From a virus: DNA of 36,106 nt. A model generated the notes under the pieces. That model was not told the DNA's origin. It saw only the letters and a program-made list of their open reading frames with translations, and made no database searches. Position numbers and translations under genes: made by a program. How positions within the stretch are numbered: the first letter of the stretch is position 1; every line of letters begins with the position of its first letter. Below are positions 1 through 7,260 of this stretch, in pieces. The stretch covers positions 1 through 36,106 of IMG/VR virus record IMGVR_UViG_3300032287_004047; one strand, given 5' to 3'.

Positions 1-1
1 C

Positions 2-1753
2 AATCCTGAAAATGTAAAGAGAAGAAACATGATGGCTATCAACCAAAAAGGTGGAAGTATCAGTTTCAATGGAACAGACAATGAGGAATCACTGAGCATT
101 GCACATGATGGTGGCTCTTATACGCAATTTACAAACTCTGGAAGGCACTCTCTTTCAATGGTCCAAAGCAGTGAACTTGTTAAGGGACCATCTTATACGA
201 CAATAGATGATAGACATTCATTTCATTGCGGAGATGAATCTGATGTATCGGTTCAAGGTGATATCAAGATTCAAGTTGGAAGTGCAAATTATGCAGCGGC
301 ACAGAGATGGAAAGATGCCGCATCAAATATTCATGCTGTAAAGAGCCTTCCAGAGATTCAACACTCAGGAGGAGACTCGTTATATTCTTCACCTCTTGCC
401 AAAAAAGGAGCAGATAATGGCCCATGTCCAGCATGTAGTCAGGGAAAAAGCAGAAAGACTCTTACTGGTGGAAATGGAGATGAGAAAAATAATAAAAAAA
501 TAGATGAAGGTCAAACATCATTCTTTGATAGTTTGAAAAGCAACTTCCTTTCATTTCTTGGACAAAAAAGTAAACTAGAAATAGAAGATGCAAAGGATGA
601 ACAATACCCGAAAACAGCTGATTGCAAGGTGTGTGGTGGAAGTGGAAAATCTCCATCATCGATGGGAGGAAGTTTTCCCAAAGAAACAAGAAAAGAAGAA
701 ATTGGAAATCTTTATTTGAATTCTGCACAAGATTTCTTTGAAGCTGAAAATGATCTTGGAAATGGAGGAAGCATCACGATGAATGTCACGAAGGATGTTT
801 TCTTGAGTATTGGGTGTGCATCGAATGACTTGGATAGTATTAGAGTCAATCCGCAGGGATCGGCACATGATATTGGAATAAAATTGGACGGAGAGAAGGG
901 ATTGTATCCATCACAAGTGGTGGGATCGGTGGTGGAGAAGGTTCACGTTGATAAGTTTCCAGGCGGGCAGTTTACGGTGGATGCTCAAAACGGAATCAAT
1001 CTTCTTGGAGGCTCTGGTGGAATCGATTTTAGTAGCACAGGATCGATGAGTATACACGGCACAATAGCCGAGATCACAGGAGAACAGGTCAACATAAGCT
1101 CGAAAAGCGGAATGAATATTGCAACAGAAGATGTTCTTTCCATTAAGTCGCCAAACATAGCCATACAATCTGATAATCAGGTTTTTGTGAAACCAAATCT
1201 CGCCGTGGAAGGAAATATTGTATGTAGTGGAGGAATCATGAGCCAAGGTGAACTCTTCGTTCAACACGTTACCGCTCCAATGTCCTTACAGGAAACAGAG
1301 TTTCAGTCGGAATTATACGGAAGAGCATACGGGGAAAAACCAATGATTATGGGATTCATACGACTTAATGAAGCTATAAATTGTAGAATAAAAGTGAGTG
1401 GATTAGGTTTAGTTGCCGGAATAGTTCCGGTGACAGGAGAGGATGTCAATTGTACTGTTACTTTGAACGGGACAGTCCCAATATATACAACAGATAGCGG
1501 TCAAAAGGCGGAAGACGGCAGCATTTATGTTTATCCACACCAACACTTGTTTAGAAACCTCCCATTATCACTCACAACGACATACGAGGCAATGAGAGGA
1601 AGTGCATCCGGAATCGATGGAGGCTCTCCAATTGTATCTAAAAAAATAGAAAACGGATTAACCTGCCCAGAGGTTAAAGGAACAACAAAAGAAGCAAGTG
1701 TTGGATTACAAAACCAACTCGGATCAAAGAAATTCACCCCACTTGAAGTTTAA
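2..1753 (+). CDS. Beta-helical baseplate/tail spike-like protein (5' partial)
   Basis: The frame is open from the left edge, so the gene probably starts upstream; the first ATG pair is at 29 and 32. Numbered from ATG 29, about residues 245-420 are short alternating strands rich in Gly, Ser, Ile and Val, with IS/IN/IAI periodicity. This is the look of an intertwined beta-helix such as the gp5 C-terminal or gpV tail spike. Two CxxC pairs (C133/C136 and C199/C202), each followed by a Gly-rich stretch, bracket a Lys/Asp-rich linker and could hold one zinc ion, as in DnaJ-type or rubredoxin-type knuckles. The C-terminal 150 residues look like a separate beta-rich domain. No lysozyme domain is visible in this part. 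It is probably a baseplate hub/spike component; the family assignment is inferred from fold character and neighbours, not from a firm motif. Confidence 0.6.
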   Translation, partial: NPENVKRRNMMAINQKGGSISFNGTDNEESLSIAHDGGSYTQFTNSGRHSLSMVQSSELVKGPSYTTIDDRHSFHCGDESDVSVQGDIKIQVGSANYAAAQRWKDAASNIHAVKSLPEIQHSGGDSLYSSPLAKKGADNGPCPACSQGKSRKTLTGGNGDEKNNKKIDEGQTSFFDSLKSNFLSFLGQKSKLEIEDAKDEQYPKTADCKVCGGSGKSPSSMGGSFPKETRKEEIGNLYLNSAQDFFEAENDLGNGGSITMNVTKDVFLSIGCASNDLDSIRVNPQGSAHDIGIKLDGEKGLYPSQVVGSVVEKVHVDKFPGGQFTVDAQNGINLLGGSGGIDFSSTGSMSIHGTIAEITGEQVNISSKSGMNIATEDVLSIKSPNIAIQSDNQVFVKPNLAVEGNIVCSGGIMSQGELFVQHVTAPMSLQETEFQSELYGRAYGEKPMIMGFIRLNEAINCRIKVSGLGLVAGIVPVTGEDVNCTVTLNGTVPIYTTDSGQKAEDGSIYVYPHQHLFRNLPLSLTTTYEAMRGSASGIDGGSPIVSKKIENGLTCPEVKGTTKEASVGLQNQLGSKKFTPLEV

Positions 1754-1755
1754 AA

Positions 1756-2487
1756 ATGAGATCATTTTCATCTTACATCATGGAATCAACTTCCTCTCAA
1801 TTAAGAAAAAATATTGAAAGCACAATTCAATTTTTGGAATCAAAGAAAAAAGTATTGTTTTTAACGACATCCAATCGCTATGATAAAAACGTGGATGATA
1901 TTCCAAAAAGCACACAAATCGCATATTATATCCAAGAAATGGTTGGAATGAAAAAAATAGAAATTATAGAAGTTCCAAAATTAAACATATATAATTGTGA
2001 AGGAAATGTGAGCAGTGCAAGTGGAAATGGATGCGGAAAAAAAGAAGCAATTTTAGAGGACAAAGTGAAAAACCCATCAGGACTTCATCGTTGCTGGTGC
2101 TCAAAACACCATAATGACGATGAACTTTGGAAGATTTCTAGATCGCTTTTTGAATCCGATTGTGTATTGTTTTTTGGTTCTGTGAGATGGGGTCAGACTA
2201 ATTCCATATACCAAAAACTCATTGAAAGATTGTGTTGGATTGAAAATAGACACACAACACTCAAAGAATCCAATATTGTCAAAGACATCTGTGCTGGAAT
2301 TGTTTTAACTGGACAGAATTGGAATGGAGAAAATGTCATAGAAACACAAAAACAAGTTTTGAAATTCTATGGATTCGATGTGAAAAACGAAATTTGTTGG
2401 AATTGGCAATATACAAACAATGCAAATGATGAAACAAAGGATTCCTACAAAGATGCAATTAAGGAATTTCACAATCAAATAATCTAA
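1756..2487 (+). CDS. Flavodoxin-fold NAD(P)H-dependent FMN reductase-like protein
   Basis: 243 residues, starting two bases after the preceding stop, so it is likely co-transcribed with the spike gene. After a helical N-terminus a parallel beta/alpha fold begins at KKVLFLTTSNRYDKN (31-45), the position of the flavodoxin phosphate loop. The segment VLFFGSVRWGQTNS (137-150), followed by a helix IYQKLIERL, matches the second FMN-contacting loop of WrbA/iron-sulfur flavoprotein-type reductases. Between them is a Cys-rich insertion (C81, C93, C113, C115) that could bind a metal or a cluster. Family members transfer electrons from NAD(P)H to FMN or quinones. In a phage it would be an auxiliary metabolic or redox gene. 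The fold call is moderately sure; substrate and cluster are unknown. Confidence 0.6.
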   Translation: MRSFSSYIMESTSSQLRKNIESTIQFLESKKKVLFLTTSNRYDKNVDDIPKSTQIAYYIQEMVGMKKIEIIEVPKLNIYNCEGNVSSASGNGCGKKEAILEDKVKNPSGLHRCWCSKHHNDDELWKISRSLFESDCVLFFGSVRWGQTNSIYQKLIERLCWIENRHTTLKESNIVKDICAGIVLTGQNWNGENVIETQKQVLKFYGFDVKNEICWNWQYTNNANDETKDSYKDAIKEFHNQII

Positions 2488-2490
2488 ATA
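2483..2490 (+). promoter_or_regulatory. T4-type late promoter box (TCTAAATA)
   Basis: TCTAAATA overlaps the stop codon of the reductase gene and lies 6 nt before ATG 2497. It resembles the T4 late consensus TATAAATA read by the gp55 sigma factor. The predicted transcription start falls at or beside the ATG. Confidence 0.6.
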
Positions 2491-2496
2491 TTAATT

Positions 2497-3534
2497 ATGA
2501 ACAAGTTTGACAAGTCGGTAAATATTCTTTTGGAAAATCTTATTTTTGAGCAAGATCAGAACGAAATTCAAAAAGCACAAGAAATCGTAGATAAAGCTAG
2601 AGAAGATATTAAAACTCAATTTAATGCTGATCCTAAAACATTTATACAAAATGCCAACAATAAAATAGCATCTTATGATTATTTAGCCGATGCATTCGTG
2701 GATTATGTTACAAAAATCAAAGACTCTTCCATAAAAACAATTCAAGACACTTCAAGTATAAAAGAACAGACCGACGATACACTCCAAGATGTAACATCCA
2801 AGGTAAAGGATTTCGCTCTTCAATTTGGTAAAAAGGCTGGAAGTATGATTGGTGGAGCATTTGAAGAAGGACTTGATTTTGTCACAGATGAACTTGTTGA
2901 AAAAGCACCATCGATCATGAAAGGACTTATGGGATCGGAAACATACGATAAAGTTAGAGCGGAAGTTGATCAAATGGAAGATAGTTTTTTGTATAAAATG
3001 TTTGCATTTTTGGACCCAACAGGCGTATTGTCTTGGACATATTTGGAGGAAGCTAAAGCTCTTTATGAAAAAAACCTTGGAACAGATAACGAAGATATAT
3101 ATACATTGAATCTTTTAGCAGCGGCAGTGGCCGTGATACCTGGCGTCAGTGCATTGAAAATATTCACAGTTCCTTTTAAAATATTATCTCCATTGACAAA
3201 AATTTTTGGTGTTGGAAGAGCGGAGAGAATAGCTAAAGCCGTTGCAAATGAATTTAAAACGGCATTTAATTTGGGAGGAAAGATGCAAAAAGCAACAACA
3301 CTTGGAGGAAAAATTGGATCATTTGCGAAACATATTGCAAAACCAATTAAACCTATTGGGAAACTTGTTGCATCCGGAGGAAAAGCCGCCACGATTGTTT
3401 CTTCTGGCGACATCCCACAAACATGGAAAGACTGGACGGAAGCTGGAAAGAAATCATTGGAAGACGCAAAGCCAAGAGAAAGAACGCTTGGAAAATTCCC
3501 AAGCTTCAATAACTTATCAACGCAACGTTTTTAG
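2497..3534 (+). CDS. Unknown virion-region protein with pretoxin-like hydrophobic core
   Basis: 345 residues. The first 130 residues are helical and charged. At about 168-235 comes a segment that starts DPTGVLSWTYLEEA, continues through a Tyr-containing helix, and reaches a hydrophobic LLAAAVAVIPGVSALKIF run. This DPTG...IPGVSALK layout recalls the pretoxin region that precedes effector domains in polymorphic toxins, and the membrane-active parts of phage internal proteins. The remaining C-terminus is basic, Gly/Lys-rich and probably flexible. There is no signal peptide and no recognisable catalytic motif. A late box lies 6 nt upstream. Its end overlaps the convergent Nudix gene by 18 bases. 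It could be an ejected internal protein or a tail component; the function is not established. Confidence 0.55.
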   Translation: MNKFDKSVNILLENLIFEQDQNEIQKAQEIVDKAREDIKTQFNADPKTFIQNANNKIASYDYLADAFVDYVTKIKDSSIKTIQDTSSIKEQTDDTLQDVTSKVKDFALQFGKKAGSMIGGAFEEGLDFVTDELVEKAPSIMKGLMGSETYDKVRAEVDQMEDSFLYKMFAFLDPTGVLSWTYLEEAKALYEKNLGTDNEDIYTLNLLAAAVAVIPGVSALKIFTVPFKILSPLTKIFGVGRAERIAKAVANEFKTAFNLGGKMQKATTLGGKIGSFAKHIAKPIKPIGKLVASGGKAATIVSSGDIPQTWKDWTEAGKKSLEDAKPRERTLGKFPSFNNLSTQRF

Positions 3535-3942
3535 GGCTTTTAAAATATCTGGAAGACAAATTTGAAAAATCTTTGATATTTTTATTTTATCCAAGTTTTC
3601 AATTTTAACCCAAGAATAATCTATATGTTCTTCCGATAATGTAATATCGTGGAATGGTTCTTTTACTTTGAAAATATAGGTGAAATATTTGTTTCCTCTA
3701 AGTTTGAATTCCAGTTCTTTCTTTTTTTCACCATGTATTGTCCCAATTTCTTCTTTTGTTTCTCTTTTGGCTGTATCCAAAGGCGTTTCTTCCTCAATTG
3801 GTTTACCACCAACAAATCCCCATTTTTTGTTTGGTTTTTTTACAAGAAGAATTCTCTCCCCATCGTAAAAAACAATACCAGCACCACTGAATCTATTTAC
3901 ATTGGATTCCTTGATGATCTTGTATGCATCGAAAATATTCAT
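3517..3942 (-). CDS. Nudix hydrolase
   Basis: 141 residues with a complete Nudix box at about 46-68: G46, then E52, then R60-E61, E64-E65 and G67, fitting GX5EX7REUXEEXGU. The catalytic glutamates that bind Mg2+ are present. Nudix enzymes hydrolyse nucleoside diphosphates linked to another moiety, such as oxidised dNTPs, ADP-ribose, NAD or capped RNA ends; T4 itself encodes one (NudE). The N-terminal strand GAGIVFYDGERILLV and the WGFVGGKP approach are typical of MutT-like members. The gene faces against its neighbours. Its ATG sits 5 nt from a reverse-strand late box, so it appears to be expressed late. The substrate cannot be read from the sequence. Confidence 0.9.
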   Translation of the reverse strand: MNIFDAYKIIKESNVNRFSGAGIVFYDGERILLVKKPNKKWGFVGGKPIEEETPLDTAKRETKEEIGTIHGEKKKELEFKLRGNKYFTYIFKVKEPFHDITLSEEHIDYSWVKIENLDKIKISKIFQICLPDILKALKTLR

Positions 3943-3947
3943 AGAAG

Positions 3948-3955
3948 TATTTAGA
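3948..3955 (-). promoter_or_regulatory. Reverse-strand late promoter box for the Nudix gene
   Basis: On the reverse strand this reads TCTAAATA, 5 nt before the Nudix ATG. It is divergent from a second box at 3962-3969, so one 32-bp gap carries two back-to-back late promoters. Confidence 0.6.
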
Positions 3956-3961
3956 AATCCC

Positions 3962-3969
3962 TCTAAATA
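3962..3969 (+). promoter_or_regulatory. Late promoter box (TCTAAATA)
   Basis: TCTAAATA lies 5 nt before ATG 3975. The 16-mer tctaaataatcatatg, including the start codon, is identical to the one at 14169-14184 in front of an unrelated gene, which supports a functional constraint. Confidence 0.65.
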
Positions 3970-3974
3970 ATCAT

Positions 3975-4403
3975 ATGCTATTCGATCAATTCGTCAATAA
4001 AATTCTAAAAGAAGCTTTGGTTTCTTCTATTGCACCCTCAACTGCACCAAAAGAAAAGGAAGCCCCAAAAACAAATCCTCCTGAGCCAAAAACTTTATCT
4101 TCTGTAATTGGACAACCAACACAGCAACAGAAACAAGTCACGCCCACAGGAACTCCTGCACAACAACCACAAGATAATCAACAAGATTCTTCTAATCAAG
4201 ATGTCGATTCATCTGATGCAATTAAAGGATTGGCTGATGCGATTGAAAAAGGAAATAAACAACAAGAAGACTTTTATAAAAAAATAATAGCTACAATGAC
4301 GGCACAAAAAGGACAAGCATCGACAACAACCCCAGCAACGACAGCCCCTCAAACAAATATTCCAAATGCACAGCAAATAATAGCTGGTTTGAGTAAAATG
4401 TAA
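3975..4403 (+). CDS. Low-complexity Pro/Gln/Thr-rich protein
   Basis: 142 residues. A short amphipathic N-terminus (LFDQFVNKILKEALV) is followed by about 75 residues dominated by Pro, Gln, Thr and Lys that are likely disordered. A predicted helix follows (DAIKGLADAIEKGNKQQEDFYKKIIATM), then a Thr/Ala/Pro tail ending in AQQIIAGLSKM. No domain is recognised. It is the first of three consecutive low-complexity genes directly upstream of the scaffold and capsid genes. That position suggests a small prohead core or virion accessory protein, but this is inference from location and composition only. The start is fixed by the late box 5 nt upstream. Confidence 0.6.
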   Translation: MLFDQFVNKILKEALVSSIAPSTAPKEKEAPKTNPPEPKTLSSVIGQPTQQQKQVTPTGTPAQQPQDNQQDSSNQDVDSSDAIKGLADAIEKGNKQQEDFYKKIIATMTAQKGQASTTTPATTAPQTNIPNAQQIIAGLSKM

Positions 4404-4413
4404 ATGGGTTTTG

Positions 4414-4421
4414 CATAAATA
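4414..4421 (+). promoter_or_regulatory. Late promoter box (CATAAATA)
   Basis: CATAAATA lies 7 nt before ATG 4429, in the 25-bp gap after the preceding stop codon. Confidence 0.6.
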
Positions 4422-4428
4422 ATTTATT

Positions 4429-5229
4429 ATGGGTCAAAATTCAGACATAAACAATATTTTCAATTCTTATCGCAATAATGTGCTTTTGAATGAGGCGGTA
4501 AAACCAACAGAAGAAACAGGAACCGCGACTTCTCAAGCAGAACAGGATCCTAATTGGGTAAAAGCCAAAACAGCTTGGGAGAATTATACTGGTAAAAAAT
4601 TCGATGAATTACCATCAGCCCAAAGAATAAGTGTTAGCCAAAAGCATCTTCGTCCAGCGGCCAAACAAGGATATTTAATCGATCCCAGAACGAACAAACA
4701 GATACCATTGGATGGCGGATCAACTGCCCCACAAACCACTCAACCGCAACAACCAGTTGCGGCTCAACCTGCTCCTCAACCTGCTCCACAACCAACGCCT
4801 CAACAGCCAGCACAAACAGAAGCAGATGATGAGTCTGGATACGAGGAAGTTGAGACTACTACTCAAAATGTAACAAATACGCAATCACAAACTCAACCTC
4901 TTGTCACATCAGACGATGGAACATCATATACAGCGGACGATATTAAAAAAATGATCAACGATCTAAAAATGGAACCTGTTGCATCTGCTGATAATGAGCA
5001 AAACGATGAGGAAAATGAGGAAAAAGATAGTGGCTGGGAAGAAGTTGGAACAGCTGAAAGAGAAAATGTCACAGACCAAGCAAAAAAAATTTCAACGGTT
5101 GCTGAAAAACACAATATTGCTAAATTTCTGAAGTGCTTATCTGAAAAAAATTATTCTTTAGCTAATAAATATCTCAGCAATATTATTAAAAATAAAGTAA
5201 AATCAAAAATTTCTGGAGAAATCAAATGA
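4429..5229 (+). CDS. Low-complexity acidic protein with shared C-terminal module
   Basis: 266 residues. The N-terminal third (to about residue 95) looks ordered, with a segment around DPNWVKAKTAWENYTGKKF. A Pro/Gln/Ala tract (PAPQPAPQP type) and a strongly acidic stretch (NEQNDEENEEKD) follow. The last about 40 residues contain EKHNIAKFL, LSEKNYS and ANKYL, almost matching the C-terminus of the next protein (EKNNISKFL, LSEKNYS, AHKYL). The two genes therefore share a C-terminal module. The stop codon overlaps the next start (ATGA), so the two are translationally coupled. A prohead-core or virion-targeting role is a guess from the position just before scaffold and capsid genes. Confidence 0.65.
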   Translation: MGQNSDINNIFNSYRNNVLLNEAVKPTEETGTATSQAEQDPNWVKAKTAWENYTGKKFDELPSAQRISVSQKHLRPAAKQGYLIDPRTNKQIPLDGGSTAPQTTQPQQPVAAQPAPQPAPQPTPQQPAQTEADDESGYEEVETTTQNVTNTQSQTQPLVTSDDGTSYTADDIKKMINDLKMEPVASADNEQNDEENEEKDSGWEEVGTAERENVTDQAKKISTVAEKHNIAKFLKCLSEKNYSLANKYLSNIIKNKVKSKISGEIK

Positions 5230-6302
5230 ATCTATTCGAACAAATAATATTGGGAGCAGGCGAAGAAGCAGCAGAAATTGAAAAATTAAAAAAATCATCT
5301 GCAAGTGCTAGTAAAATTCAAGAAATTATAGATAAGCTACCAGAGGGTAAAGACAAACAAGAAGATCAGAAAGAACTTGATTCTGCAATTAAAGATTTAA
5401 GTGCAAGAGAGCAAAAAACCCCTCCCGCAGCAGATCAATCTAAAACACAAGGCCAACAAGCTCCAGCACAAGGCCAACAACCAGCACAAGGCCAACAACC
5501 AGCACAAGGCCAACAACCAGCACAAGGCCAACAACCAGCACAAGGCCAACAACCAGCACAAGGCCAACAAGCTCCAGCGGCCCAACCTCAAGCTCAATCT
5601 GAACCAAGTGATGAAGAGAAGCAAATGCTTCAAAAGCTACACAATTCACCATACGATCCAAAGTCTAAATCAGATAAAAGAAATTTAGACATACTCAGAC
5701 AAGCAAGACAACAAGTTGGAAAAGATGCTAATTTAAAAACACTTTCTAAAACAGTATATGGTATTCAGTATGCTAAACCCACTGATCAAAATAAAGCAAC
5801 ACCTTCTCAAGCCAAGGCACCAGCAGCAGCACCAGCAGCACCAGCACAACCCACACAACAAGTAGCACAGCAAGCATCAGCACCTCAAAAACCAGTTACA
5901 ACAACTGGAGGTATCACTATAGGAAATCCATCAGGAAATGCAGCACAGCAAGCATCAGCACCTCAAAAACCAGTTACAACAACTGGAGGTATCACTATAG
6001 GAAATCCATCAGGAAATGCAGCACCAGCAGCACCACCAGTTAAAGCTGGAAATGTCACTGTAGGAAATCCATCAGGAACATCCCCACAATCTAAAAAAGA
6101 AAAAAGTGAAGCAAATGAAGAAAAAATTAAAAAATGTAAAGATTGCGGACTAAATAAAATCACAGTGCAAGAAAAAAACAACATTTCTAAATTTTTAATG
6201 CATTTATCTGAAAAAAATTATTCGTCCGCGCATAAATACTTGAAAGCAATTGTAAATTCCAAGATAAATAAAATTGTCTCGGAAAGAATTGACAAAATTT
6301 AA
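5226..6302 (+). CDS. Repeat-rich Pro/Gln/Ala protein with shared C-terminal module
   Basis: 358 residues. The start overlaps the previous stop, and GGAG lies about 9 nt upstream, one of the few clear ribosome sites in the window. Order: helical N-terminus (1-60); a tract of PAQGQQ hexapeptides; an ordered-looking middle segment (about 120-185); an Ala/Pro tract; two copies of a 26-residue repeat containing VTTTGGITIGNPSG plus a shortened third; a KCKDC pair of cysteines; and the C-terminal EKNNISKFL / LSEKNYS module shared with the upstream protein. The many repeats suggest a flexible spacer between ordered ends. No enzyme motif is seen. It may be a scaffold/core accessory or a decorated virion protein; the function is unknown. 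Confidence 0.65.
   Translation: MNLFEQIILGAGEEAAEIEKLKKSSASASKIQEIIDKLPEGKDKQEDQKELDSAIKDLSAREQKTPPAADQSKTQGQQAPAQGQQPAQGQQPAQGQQPAQGQQPAQGQQPAQGQQAPAAQPQAQSEPSDEEKQMLQKLHNSPYDPKSKSDKRNLDILRQARQQVGKDANLKTLSKTVYGIQYAKPTDQNKATPSQAKAPAAAPAAPAQPTQQVAQQASAPQKPVTTTGGITIGNPSGNAAQQASAPQKPVTTTGGITIGNPSGNAAPAAPPVKAGNVTVGNPSGTSPQSKKEKSEANEEKIKKCKDCGLNKITVQEKNNISKFLMHLSEKNYSSAHKYLKAIVNSKINKIVSERIDKI
5469..5558 (+). repeat. Five perfect 18-bp in-frame tandem repeats
   Basis: The unit caaggccaacaaccagca is repeated five times without a mismatch, with 21-bp variants (carrying an extra gct) at 5448-5468 and 5559-5579. It encodes QGQQPA hexapeptides. Perfect identity at the DNA level implies recent slippage, so copy number may vary between relatives or be mis-assembled. 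Confidence 0.95.
5865..6020 (+). repeat. Two direct copies of a 78-bp in-frame repeat
   Basis: The 78-bp unit at 5865-5942 is repeated at 5943-6020 with apparently perfect identity, giving two copies of a 26-residue unit with the GGITIGNPSG core. A diverged partial third copy (NVTVGNPSG) follows. It lies inside the 5226-6302 gene and keeps its frame. Confidence 0.9.
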
Positions 6303-6309
6303 AACAACT

Positions 6310-7188
6310 ATGGATATCAAAAAGCAACTCAAAAAAGTTACTAAGGAACTTCTCAGCGAAGAAGCCCTAAACGAAATTCAATCTTCTTTTGAAAGAGCAG
6401 TGGAAGAAAAAGCAAAACTTCATGTTGCTTCCGCTCTTGTTAAGCAAGACGAGGACTATGCCAACAAGCTTCAAAATCTTTTAGAGGCTATTGACAAAGA
6501 TCACACCTCAAAACTTAAGAAAGTTGTAAAAGCTATTGATGTCAACCATGGTCAAAAACTCAAGGCCATTGTTGAGAAATACCAAACCGCCCTTGTTAGC
6601 GAGGCTGGGTCTTTCAAATCAAATATCATCAACGATGTTTCCACATACCTTGATGCATATGTTGACGATGCCCTTCCAAAAGCTCAAATTCAAGAAGCAG
6701 TGCAAAATCGCAGAGCACAAGTTGTTCTTGGACAAATCAAAGAATTTTTGGGTGTTGACAGCGCCCTTGCAAAGAAAGCTGTTAAATCTGCCATCATCGA
6801 TGGTAAGAAACAAATAGATGAAGCTAATGAAAAGCTTGAAGCCATTCAGAAAGACCACAGGGTTCTTGTTGAAAAATACAACTCAGTTGCATCCGATCTC
6901 ATTCTTGAGAAAAGAACTACTGGATTAAGCGACAAGAAAAAAGGTTATATCACTCGTATCATGAAAGGTAAGAGCGCAGAGTTCATCAATGAGAACTTTG
7001 ATTATGCTCTCAACCTTTTCAATAAGAATGAAACTGAAAGGCTTCATGACCTTAAGGAAAGTGCCATCAGAAAATCTGTGGCAAACAATGTGGACGTTCC
7101 TCAACTTATTGAGGAAAGAGTATCCCCTTCCCGCAATGTGGAAGAAGTCCAAATGAACCCTTACCTTAAGGAGCTATCTAAATACTAA
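6310..7188 (+). CDS. 22: Prohead core scaffolding protein, gp22-like
   Basis: 292 residues from ATG 6310; an upstream in-frame TTG at 6274 would overlap the previous gene and is less likely. The protein is almost all helical and charged, with heptad-like repeats (LQNLLEAIDKDHTSKLKKVVKAID and similar; coiled coil about 40-110 and 160-215) and few aromatics. The C-terminus ends in a conserved-looking NPYLKELSKY. T4 gp22 is the helical scaffold around which gp23 assembles and which gp21 later degrades. The place directly before the major capsid gene, the size (T4 gp22 is 269 residues) and the composition all fit. No clear Shine-Dalgarno precedes ATG 6310. Its last codons contain the promoter of the capsid gene. 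Confidence 0.75.
   Translation: MDIKKQLKKVTKELLSEEALNEIQSSFERAVEEKAKLHVASALVKQDEDYANKLQNLLEAIDKDHTSKLKKVVKAIDVNHGQKLKAIVEKYQTALVSEAGSFKSNIINDVSTYLDAYVDDALPKAQIQEAVQNRRAQVVLGQIKEFLGVDSALAKKAVKSAIIDGKKQIDEANEKLEAIQKDHRVLVEKYNSVASDLILEKRTTGLSDKKKGYITRIMKGKSAEFINENFDYALNLFNKNETERLHDLKESAIRKSVANNVDVPQLIEERVSPSRNVEEVQMNPYLKELSKY
7177..7184 (+). promoter_or_regulatory. Late promoter box for the capsid gene (TCTAAATA)
   Basis: TCTAAATA lies inside the last codons of the scaffold gene. The nearest downstream start is the capsid ATG at 7261, so a transcript from here would have a leader of about 70 nt, unlike the near-leaderless layout elsewhere. Confidence 0.5.
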
Positions 7189-7197
7189 TTTTAGCTG

Positions 7198-7220
7198 AGA
7201 TATTAAACAACTTAATATCT
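7198..7220 (+). promoter_or_regulatory. 5'-leader hairpin of the capsid mRNA
   Basis: agatattaa and ttaatatct form a perfect 9-bp stem around the loop acaac. It would sit about 8 nt from the predicted 5' end of the capsid transcript and has no T-tract, so it is not a terminator. A 5'-terminal stem-loop can protect an abundant mRNA from decay. AAGGAG follows at 7238-7243, 17 nt from the ATG. Confidence 0.45.
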
Positions 7221-7260
7221 GAATAGTCGAACAAAAAAAGGAGAAACAAAATACACGAAT

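Noticed and set aside
3063-3509. 148-codon reverse-strand open frame
   Set aside because: It lies wholly opposite the 2497-3534 gene, has no late box or start signals, and its composition is that of an antisense frame.
5469-5558. Short regular repeats that could be taken for a CRISPR array
   Set aside because: The units are contiguous, in frame and without spacers, so they are a coding tandem repeat.
5397-5633. Reverse-strand open frame with LLALCW-type repeats that looks like a repeated membrane peptide
   Set aside because: It is the antisense of the 18-bp QGQQPA repeat; the pattern follows entirely from the forward-strand coding repeat and has no promoter box or ribosome site.
6274-6309. 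Upstream TTG start for the scaffold gene
   Set aside because: It would overlap the previous gene by 29 bp and adds a basic stretch not needed by the family; ATG 6310 is simpler.
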